Assembly (NCBI GenBank): GCA_039654915.1
Contig: CM077594.1
Coordinates: 33,453,001-33,517,000, forward strand
Source: Aquilaria yunnanensis
Taxonomy: Eukaryota > Streptophyta > Magnoliopsida > Malvales > Thymelaeaceae
Reading direction: 5' to 3'
Length of the DNA: 64,000 nt
Positions 43,075 through 50,690 of this stretch are shown here, piece by piece. Position numbers and translations under genes: made by a program. Under the pieces are notes generated by a model, which saw only the letters and a program-made list of their open reading frames with translations, had not been told where the DNA came from and made no database searches. Numbering within the stretch: position 1 is the stretch's first letter; each line of letters opens with the position of its first letter.

Positions 43075-45516
43075 CTAAGGGTTCGCAGCGTCCCGAGAGC
43101 CACTTGCTTGCCCACCCTTTTCCACCACCTTCGGCGCTGGAATTGAAGAAGGAAGGTTCAAATGTTCGACCTTGGACCATTCCCACCGAGGTCCCTCAGG
43201 AATGTTTAGAGCCTCTAGAAAAGAGAGGTCCAGATCTGGGAACCTCTGGAGGACTTGGTGCCGAGCAAGGCAGAAGCCGTCCTGAAAAGCGACCTTGGCC
43301 ATTTGATAAGACTTGCTCTTGTCAAGCTCAAGGTCGTCAAGCTCGTCCTTCAGATCCGCGATCTCCTCCTCCAGCGCCTTTATCTGCTCCTTCCCTTTCG
43401 GATCCTTCTTCAAGGACTTGACCTCGGCTGCAAGGATGTTTTTCTCAGCTGTCAGCGCCAGTATGAGCTTGTCAGAATCTGACTTATCCTTTAGGAGCTC
43501 CTCGTTGGCGGCCAACATTCCATTTATCTGCTCGCCGAGGTCAGCAATCTTCCGGGAGGAATCCTTCTCAAGTTCTTCTTTCTCCTTCCGGAACTCCTCC
43601 CGAAAGGCGGCAACTTCTTCCTTCGCAGCATCTGACAGCTACTGGTTCTTGGTGATCAATGCCAAGTGAGTGGCCTTCGCCTTCTCTAAGGTCTCTAAGG
43701 TCGAAGCTCGGAACTTCGCCTGCCTGGCCACCCGAACTCGGAGAAAGCCGGCGTATCCCAGCAGCTGCAAAAAGATGAACGCAAGGTCAGTAAGAGCCAG
43801 GCACTTAGGAAAAATTGAAGGGAAAAAGGTGTGAAGAACATACCTGAGCAGCATGCTCGGTGACTTTGGCGGCAAGGGTGTCATCATCCGGATGGGCCGC
43901 CGCAATAGCCTTGAAGGAGGCCTCTGTAAGCACCCCCTTCGAAATTTGCTTCGCCATTTCTGGACAGTCCTCGAAGTACAAGTTCATGTCCTCCGTGAAT
44001 GTCCAGAAAGGCTCTTTGGGAACCTTCCCTTGCGGGACTTTGGCATTGCGAAGGGCCCGCGCCTTCGCGTGTTCGGCCGCCCAGTTCGGGGTAAGTAACT
44101 CCCCTGCATGGCAAAAACGAGAAGTGGGTCAGAGACAAAGGAAAATTTAGAAAAACAAAAAGAAGCATACTTGTCCTGAAAGCAAGCAACGAACCTGGAG
44201 GGACCTCGACAACGACGTCCTCGGAGTCCTCAGCCTCCTCGGTCGAAATGCCCTTACCCTTCTGCCTGTGCCGCTCCTCGGCAGAAGGTGCCTCTACCAC
44301 GACGTCCAGAAGGACTTGCTACGGGGTAGGACTTTGGGGAGGGGCGTCGGTATGAGGGACGTCGGTGGAGGCAGGAACCTTGGCCAAAGGATCGGGTAGC
44401 GAAGCGACAGCGGCCTCAGCGTCCTCGCTTTCCTACCCAATACTTTCCAAAGGGGAGGAAAGAACAGTCTTCTTCGCCCGTTTAGCCGAAGGACCAGCAC
44501 CGACAGACTTCCGCCTTCGGGAAGTTGCCTTCTTTGTCTGCTCCCCCTTCTCCACTTGGCCGGAGAAAAGGGACTTGTAATAGGCGGCAGTCCCGTCGCC
44601 CATCTCTGAAAAAGAAGAGAAATATCAGCGTAAGTCCGAGGAAAAAAAACAGCAAGGGAGTAGAAGACAACTCACTTTCGACAAGCATTTCGAAAGAAAT
44701 TTCCTCCTTAAGAAGCTTGACCAACCAGGAATCCTTCCCGGCGATGGCAGGAGCTGGCATCTTGAGGTCAGTCTTGTGCTCCTTCACCACCTTTAGCTCC
44801 CGAAGGACCTCTTCGGTCATCAACTTCCAGTTGATAGGAAAAGGGTAAAGGGCACGCGGAGCGACCTCGGGAGTCCAGTCAGAGACAGCCCGAATGCGGG
44901 CGTCAAAATCCGCGAACACAGAAGCCAACTCTGGAATCAGCAGCATCCTCGGATCAACGACGTCCACATCCAGTATTCCCTGAGCCCGTTTGGTCGGAAC
45001 GTACGACCAGGCCTCATCCATCTTCAGGAAGAAGAACTTCTGTTGCCACCCCCGCCAGCTGTCCTTAGTGGCGAAGGTGAACATGAATTTTTTGCTCCCG
45101 GATCCCCGAGGTAGCATGAAATAGAAGCCACCCTTCGGGACCACAGAGAGCTTATAGTACTGCATGAAGATTATAAAATGGGGTTCTATCCCGAACACGC
45201 CACACATGCAGAGGTAGGCGTTAAAATAGTAGAACGAGTTCGGGGGAAGCTGGTTCACAGCAATGCCATGAAATTGGCAGAACTCACAAACCATCTTCGG
45301 GGGAGGATACCGAAGACCGGCCTTCAGCTGGGCTCGGAAAACGGTAACCTTGTTTCTGTGGTTTGAAAAAGCATAATGGCTAGAATGAGGCAGCCTAGTA
45401 ATGGCGTAAGAGGGAAGAAAGAACTTTTTCTTCCACCTCTCTAACTTTGCAGGGGTGGTGCAACAAGGATGGGCTAAAAGAGGCTGCCAGCTCTCAGGGA
45501 TAGGCATTGTAGACAT
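43075..45516 (-). pseudogene. Antisense four-exon gene of the Tat element (Transposase_28-like)
   Basis: On the minus strand the ATG is at 45516. Exons 45516-44676, 44605-44195, 44103-43844 and 43764-43075 are joined by introns of 70, 91 and 79 bp, all with GT-AG ends. The spliced length is 2,202 nt, exactly 734 codons. Exon 1 carries the domain annotated in plants as 'putative gypsy type transposon' (PF04195-like: AGLRYPPPKMVCEF, GIAVNQLPPNSFYY, GGFYFMLPRG). Exon 4 encodes a long Glu/Lys/Leu coiled coil. Three in-frame TAG codons (44433-44435, 44319-44321, 43639-43641) break it. Similar antisense genes are known in Tat/Grande elements; their function is unknown. Confidence 0.8.
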
Positions 45517-45767
45517 GAAAACGAGTTTGGAAAAACAAGAAAACAGTTTCCAGAAAAAACTCCAAAGAACAGAGAGATCAAAACACTCTGGAAAACAAAA
45601 ACCCACCAAAAGATTTGCCAAAGTCTGAGGACGCCGTCGTGAAAGTTGGCTGGAAAAAGCTCTGATTAAGGCAACTCCGCCACAGAAAGCAAGAAAGTGC
45701 AAGAACAGGGGCAAAGCAGAGAGAAGAGCAGAAGAAAAAGCAAAAGGAACTTATGATAGAACGAGCC

Positions 45768-45774
45768 ATTTATA
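45768..45774 (-). promoter_or_regulatory. TATA box of the antisense gene
   Basis: The minus strand reads CCTATAAATGG about 250 bp upstream of the ATG at 45516, the only good TATA box in the region. Confidence 0.6.
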
Positions 45775-46044
45775 GGCCAGGGGTGCGTAACCGAAACGTC
45801 GTCATAAGTACCCTTTGGAGGCAAACCGTCACCGTAACTGCCCTCTGCACCTGAAAAGGCGCGCCCTCTGTAACCGACGCAACTTTCCTCCAATGGCAAA
45901 GCACCACGTGTCAGCCGCCGCGCCAAAACGGGGACACATCTCCTGACATCCCTAGGAAAAAGGGAGCACATCTTCTGACATCCCTAAAAAGCTAGGACGC
46001 GTCGCTCAGACTGACACGCTTGGCCATCAGACCTGCAGAAACAA

Positions 46045-46215
46045 AGAGCAGGCCACCTCGAGGACACCAAGAGACAGGCTATGGCTAAACAGCCCATGAC
46101 TTTCGGGCAAGAGGTGTATCTTCGGCACAGGCTCCGCCTCGAAGACACCAAAGAACAGGCCAAGGCCGAACAGCCCATACCTTCGGGCAAGAGGTGCATC
46201 CTCGGAACAGGCTAA
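46045..46215. repeat. Two tandem copies of an about 85-bp repeat
   Basis: Both copies contain CTCGA(G/A)GACACCAA, AACAGCCCAT and TTCGGGCAAGAGGTG. They lie between the antisense promoter and the polypurine tract. Confidence 0.8.
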
Positions 46216-46285
46216 GCTTCCTAAGAAACTCCCAAGAGCAACCTCGGAAAGAGATGCAAAACCGAACTCTTCACTTCGGCTTTCC

Positions 46286-46298
46286 AAAGGGGGGCATG
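46286..46298 (+). promoter_or_regulatory. Tat polypurine tract
   Basis: AAAGGGGGGCA directly precedes the 3' LTR start TGATAGCC. Confidence 0.85.
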
Positions 46299-47175
46299 TG
46301 ATAGCCAAAGACTATCGCCTCTATCTGGCCGAACTCCCTGCCACAAGAATCGCCAGAAGAAACTGGCACTACCCGAGAAGAGGTGAGATCATACACCTCG
46401 GGAGATAACCGAAGAGCTCCGAGCCCGGCACGCCAGGAAACTTGATGATACTACTAGCCCCCCGAGGTTGCAAACAGATCGCCTTCGGAAAAGAGGCACC
46501 AGCTATTGCGGGCCGAACATGATCTCCCCGAAGGCGGAACTCCCTGAAGCTGGGAACCCCGAACTGGGTGCGTGTTTCCCGAAGAGGCATTGTCCGTACC
46601 AAAGGACGACCTCGCCCAGGGACCTCGGGAGTACGGCAGGAGCATTTAAGGAAGCATTTAAGGAAGCCTCTGACACGTCCTATCACAGATGTCATAAGCC
46701 GCCTCAAAAGGCGCTCTGACACGCTGACGCCATCAGAATCACATCATGGCCCATCTCAGCACAAGGCTCAAGGCAACCTGCTACCAGCTATCTGTCCCCT
46801 ACGCCCAGAAATTCGGGAAACATCCGACCGAACACGTGTCGCGATCTGAATTGGCTAGGCACTCCTATAAATACCAGGAAATAAATACTTGGCAGGAGGT
46901 TGGTTGGCAAAAGGTCTAACTCCCAGACTCTGAGAAAATCACCAGGCAAGACTCTTCAGCCCCTTTGTGCTATTTCCTCTGCCTTTTTCTCAGCCACCAC
47001 TGACTTGGGCGTCGGAGGCTGCCCCCCCGAAAACACATTCCGGGGGCCTCCTAACCCACTTTTTCTGAGCATCTTAGGTACTCTCCCTTGGGCGCACCAT
47101 CCTCTAGGCGTTCTTCCTCCTAGAAGTCTCTCCAACAGTCACCATGACTCTAAACGATGAGGCCCATGGCCATCA
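46299..47175 (+). repeat. Tat element 3' LTR (877 bp)
   Basis: It runs from TGATAGCC to GGCCATCA. TATA box TATAAATA at 46866-46873. Target duplication AATGG follows. Confidence 0.97.
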
Positions 47176-47180
47176 AATGG

Positions 47181-47379
47181 CCTGAGTAAGGATTCATTGG
47201 ATGATATCCGATTGACTCTTGAGATGCATTCTTGTGGATCAGTGCAACGTGAACTTCTTGGTTTATGGAGTATTTTTCACAAAGAACGAAAGCGTTATAG
47301 TCCCGGGAATCTGACTTTAAAAGACCCTGTTTTCCAGTTTGTAAGAAAACTGTATGGGAAGCAAATCCCTGACTCATAG
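47181..47379 (+). pseudogene. NABP/cysteine-rich-protein-like gene, copy A, 3' part
   Basis: This is the continuation of the frame broken at 36100 by the Tat element. It encodes the C-terminal 65 codons and ends in KQIPDS and a TAG at 47377-47379. The ending QIPDS is shared by all three copies, so this is the native stop. Copy A diverges from B and C more than they do from each other. Confidence 0.8.
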
Positions 47380-47421
47380 AAGGCATTAAAGCCGTTACTG
47401 GATGTAAAACCAGCGGAAAAT

Positions 47422-47436
47422 GTGAGCCACAGTCAC
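47422..47436. promoter_or_regulatory. Conserved 15-bp motif, occurrence 1
   Basis: GTGAGCCACAGTCAC, with GTGA/TCAC inverted ends, lies 43 bp after the copy A stop and about 245 bp before the copy B start. It also occurs at 48259, 49080 and 49179. Confidence 0.5.
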
Positions 47437-47486
47437 GATTACTGTACATACAATTTGTCACATTTGGAAAATTTACATTACCCTTT

Positions 47487-47545
47487 GACAATAATGTACT
47501 TGCTCCTGTAAGCGTAATTAACACGTTATCCTTTCATTGCTATAA
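47487..47545 (+). promoter_or_regulatory. Promoter module of copy B
   Basis: GACAATAATGTACTTGCTCC, a run to AACACGTTATCC and the TATA box CTATAAATG near 47543 precede copy B by about 125 bp. The same module is before copy C and, diverged, before the LOG-like gene. Confidence 0.7.
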
Positions 47546-47667
47546 ATGTGTGTTCTTCTTTCCGGTTAAGTAGCGGATATGGTACTCCGTGACTCTCAAA
47601 GTCGATTATTTCAGTTTCCTACAATAATTGATTCCTTCCTCTCTTCTCTCAAATTCTTCTCTCGTCA

Positions 47668-48216
47668 ATGGATTCTACTATTTCTGCCATGCGAAAGTAC
47701 TTTCCTTCCCTCCCAATAAATGTTCTTAAAAAGATCTACCAAGCTAGATGTGAACGAATCAGAGTTTTTATACGCAAAGGCATTCCTGACAATGTGCAGT
47801 GGTTAATTGAGGCTAAGGTCCGTTCAGCTGGTGAAGTTTCAGGTGCATTTATGCCCCGTATGCCCAGCTTAGGTAAAAGCGCTTATGCCAAAAAGCGAAG
47901 AGCAAAAAGGCTAGGCGTCTGTCATAAATGTTGACGATGGAATTGCGATACTAAATGTTGCTCTTTAGGATACATCTCCAAAAATCGTGAAGATAAAAGA
48001 AAATTCATTAAGAATGGCCTGTGTAAGGAATCTCTGGAGGATATCCGAGGGACTCTTGAAACACATTCTTGTGGACGAGTGCAAGGTGAAATTGTCGATT
48101 TATGGAGGACCTACCATAAAGAACGAGACCGTTACAGTCTTGGGACTCTGACTTTAAACGACCCTGTTTGCCAGTTTGTAAGAAAACTGGATGGGAAGCA
48201 AATCCCCGACTCATAG
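47668..48216 (+). pseudogene. NABP/cysteine-rich-protein-like gene, copy B (best preserved)
   Basis: A 549-nt frame of 183 codons starts MDSTISAMRKYFPSL and ends QIPDS-TAG. A single internal TGA (47932-47934) breaks it just after CHKC. Order: a basic helical N-terminus (1-65), a glycine-lysine-serine turn, a strongly basic block YAKKRRAKRLGVCHKC (about 73-88), a second cysteine pair C-x3-C, then FIKNG and a charged C-terminus. The basic block plus four-cysteine finger plus F-I-x-x-G is the layout of the betaflexivirus (carlavirus/vitivirus) nucleic-acid-binding proteins, which bind RNA and can act in silencing suppression or host gene control. Homology is inferred by eye. Copy B is probably inactive because of the stop. 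Confidence 0.7.
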
Positions 48217-48258
48217 AAGGCGTTGAAGCAGTTACTGGACGTAAAACCAATGGAAGAT

Positions 48259-48273
48259 GTGAGCCACAGTCAC
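48259..48273. promoter_or_regulatory. Conserved 15-bp motif, occurrence 2
   Basis: GTGAGCCACAGTCAC, identical to the copy at 47422, lies 43 bp after the copy B stop. Confidence 0.5.
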
Positions 48274-48319
48274 AGTTACTATACATACAATTTGTCGTAT
48301 TTGAAAATTTGCATTTTCT

Positions 48320-48385
48320 TTTGACAATAATGTACTTGCTCCTGTAAGCGTAATTAACACGTTATCCTTTCATCGCTATAAATGC
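48320..48385 (+). promoter_or_regulatory. Promoter module of copy C
   Basis: Almost identical to the module at 47487-47545: GACAATAATGTACTTGCTCC, AACACGTTATCC and TATA box CTATAAATG near 48375. The downstream ACGG-TACT-CCGT inverted repeat follows at about 48401. Confidence 0.7.
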
Positions 48386-48488
48386 GTGTTCTTCGTGGAT
48401 ACGGTACTCCGTGACTCTCAAGTCGGTTATTTCAGTTTCCTAAAATAATTGATTTCTTCCTTTCTTCTCTCAAATTTTTCTCTCATCA

Positions 48489-49037
48489 ATGGATTCTACT
48501 CTTTCCGCCCTGTGAAAATACTTTCCTTCCCTCCCAATAAATGTTCTTAAATTGATTTACCAAGCTAGATGTGAAAGGATCAGAGTCTTTATGCACAAAG
48601 GCATTCCTGACAATGCGCGGTGCTTAATTGAAGCTAAGGTCTGTTCGGCTGGTGAAGTTTCAGATGCATTTATGCCCCGCATGCTCGGCTTAGGTAAAAG
48701 CGCTTATGCCAAAAAATGAAGTGTTAAGAGGCTAGGCGTCTGTCATAAATGTCGACGATGAAATTGTGATACTAAATGTCGCTCTTTAGGATTCATCTCC
48801 AGAAATCGTGAAGATAAAAGAAAATTCATTAAGAATGGCCTGCGTAAGGAATCTTTGGAGGATATCCGAGTGACTCTTGAAACGCATTCTTGTGGAATAG
48901 TGGAACGTGAAATTATCAATTTGTGGTGAACTTTTCGTAAAGAACGAGACCATTACAGGCTTGGGAATCTAACTTTAAATGACCCTGTTTGCCAGTTTAT
49001 AAGAAAACTGGATGGGAAGCAAATCCCCGACTCATAA
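48489..49037 (+). pseudogene. NABP/cysteine-rich-protein-like gene, copy C
   Basis: Again exactly 549 nt from ATG to the native stop (TAA here, after QIPDS), with no length change. At least four internal stops break it: in the N-terminus (LSAL-stop-KYFP), before the finger (AKK-stop), inside the finger (after CHKCRR) and at LW-stop. All four are TGA, consistent with C-to-T or G-to-A transitions at CGA/TGG/AGA-type codons. It is the most decayed copy. The tandem unit spacing B to C is 821 bp. Confidence 0.8.
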
Positions 49038-49074
49038 AAGGCGTTGAAGCCGTTACTGGACGTAAAACCAGTGG

Positions 49075-49280
49075 AAGACGTGAGCCACAGTCACAACTAC
49101 TGTACATGCTAGCTGTCATTTTGGAAATTTTCCTTCTCTTCTGACAATAATGTACCTACTCCTGTAAATGTAATTGACGTGAGCCACAGTCACGACCATT
49201 GTACTTGCTAGCTATCACTTTTGAAAATTTTCCTTCTCTTCCGACAATAATGTACCTACTCTTGTAAATGTAATTATTGC
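49075..49280 (+). repeat. 99-bp tandem duplication upstream of the LOG-like gene
   Basis: Two copies of a segment starting with GTGAGCCACAGTCAC (49080 and 49179) both continue through TTTTCCTTCTCTTC and GACAATAATGTACCTACTC to TGTAAATGTAATT. The first copy is the normal 3' flank of copy C; the second is extra. Confidence 0.85.
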
Positions 49281-49284
49281 ATTA

Positions 49285-49310
49285 TGTTTTCACCTCTATA
49301 AATACATCCT
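49285..49310 (+). promoter_or_regulatory. TATA box of the LOG-like gene
   Basis: CTCTATAAATACATCC about 50 bp upstream of the ATG at 49345. It sits where the TATA of copies B and C sits relative to the GACAATAATGTAC element. Confidence 0.7.
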
Positions 49311-49344
49311 TTTTTCTTCATTTCTCACAAGGTTAAGGATAGGA

Positions 49345-49974
49345 ATGGAGAAAACCTCAACTCGTAAATCCCGAAGTATTTGTGTATTTTGTGGGGCTTT
49401 TCCTGGAAAAGATGAAAAGTATTTAAAGGCAGCCAACCATTTGGGTAGAGTATTAGCTGAGCGAAAAATACATTTAGTTTATGGAGGAGGTAGTGTCAGA
49501 TTAATGGGGGGCATAGCATCAGCAGCTTCTTTGGGAGGAAGTCAAGTTTTGGGCATTATCCCTGAACCTTTGAAATTTGTTTCTAGGGGCATGATTGGAG
49601 AAGAATTAGTGGTTAAAAATTTGCAAGAGCGTTTGTTACAAATGCTTTTTAATGCTGATGCTTTTATCGCTCTACCAGGTGGCTTTGGCACATTGGGAGA
49701 AATCTTCCAAATTGCTTCCATGGCCCAACTTAATTTACACAATAAACCTATCTGGCTGTTGAATGTTAACAACTTCTTTACAGGTCTGATATCTTTTGTG
49801 GATTACACTGTGCAGAAGAATTTTATATCAAGAGTAGCACGATGAATCCTAATATCCGCACCAACTGCTGAAGAATTGCTAGATAAAATGCAAGCTTTTG
49901 TTACTGAACCAGATCCAGCGATGATTCAGATAGACTGGACACGACAGTCTTTCCCGACTAGTTCTGTCCCATAA
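49345..49974 (+). pseudogene. LOG-like cytokinin-activating phosphoribohydrolase, intronless, one stop
   Basis: The frame encodes a lysine-decarboxylase-like/LOG protein, which in plants releases active cytokinin base from cytokinin riboside monophosphate. Motifs: CVFCGAFPGK (residues 13-22), YGGGSVRLMG (46-55) and the signature PGGFGTLGE (111-119) fitting PGGxGTxxE; the arginine of NLQERLLQM (near 96), matching the catalytic arginine position, is kept. A TGA at 49843-49845 ends the open frame at 166 residues, but LOG-like sequence (SAPTAEELLDKM) continues in frame to TAA at 49972-49974, giving 209 residues, the usual length. YGGGSVG has become SVR. No introns, whereas plant LOG genes have several. 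A shortened product might still be made, but activity is doubtful. Confidence 0.85.
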
Positions 49975-50513
49975 TTGTCCTTTACCCAGCCTGTTGAAGC
50001 ATTATGGAAGAAGAAGCGACCTGATCTGTTCTTCTTGTTTTTTAGTTTTATTATCAGCATTTTCTTTCGTGTTTCGGTTTTTCTTTTCAGGGAATTTCTG
50101 TTTTTTTTACCTTTTTAAGATAGTTTTGTTCATGCTGGTATTAAAACCATAGGACAAAGCCTTTAGTTTGGAATGGCTGAGTAAGGAGTAATTTTTTTTA
50201 CAATTGAGACGCATCCTATTAGGTCTACTAGTCATGACATTATGGGGTAGCTAAGCTTCAACCTTATTTGGATGACATATCTCACAAGGGAATCTATATT
50301 TTCTAATGAAAATATTAGATGAAACCTGGATATCGATTCCAAACATCCGTTCCCTTAGATAATTTGTCAGTTTTATTGTCATTTTACGCAACTTCTCATC
50401 ATCAAGATTCACTCATTTCATGGAAGTTTAAATTTTTGCACTCGCCTAGTATAAAAATTCACAATTTCGAAGAAATTATTCCAACTTCAATTGCCTTCAT
50501 ATAAATTTTTGCA
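49975..50513. other. AT-rich spacer between LOG-like gene and satellite
   Basis: No gene, RNA or repeat is recognised. A 61-codon frame at 50319-50504 has no visible domain. It could include the 3' UTR of the LOG-like gene. Confidence 0.5.
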
Positions 50514-50690
50514 AGAGGTTTTAAGGAAAGCTCCTTAACCTCAAAAAGGAGAAAAGAGTTTTTCTCTTTTGTCAATTTTTTTCTCTCAATTGATAGGAGA
50601 GTTCCTGTCGAAGGGGTACTAAGGAAAGCTCCTTAACCCCAGAAAGGAGAAAAGAGTTTTTCTCTTCAATCAATTTTTCTTCAACGATAG
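50514..50690. repeat. Divergent edge monomers of satellite array 2
   Basis: Two outermost units (about 95 bp) keep the GATAGGAGAGTTCCTGTCG and AAGGAAAGCTCCTTAACC parts but carry an additional block with a perfect hairpin, AAAAGAG-TTTTT-CTCTTTT, in place of the CAAACACAG segment. Confidence 0.85.

Larger units (their letters stand above)
36101..47175 (+). mobile_element. Complete Tat-lineage Ty3/gypsy retrotransposon (11.1 kb)
   Basis: Two LTRs of 877 bp each bound it, with PBS, polypurine tract and the perfect target duplication AATGG (36096-36100 and 47176-47180). The internal order is gag, protease, RT, RNase H, a second RNase H and integrase, then a tandem-repeat zone and an antisense gene. 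The extra RNase H and the antisense gene are hallmarks of the Tat/Retand/Grande group. LTRs differ at about two dozen sites by eye (near 3%). Because the target lies in a tandem family, the empty site is present at 48012-48016 and 48834-48838. Confidence 0.97.

Noticed and set aside
47487..49310. Geminivirus or nanovirus origin of the shared promoter modules
   Set aside because: There is no TAATATTAC origin stem-loop and no Rep-like ORF; only the modular look suggested it.
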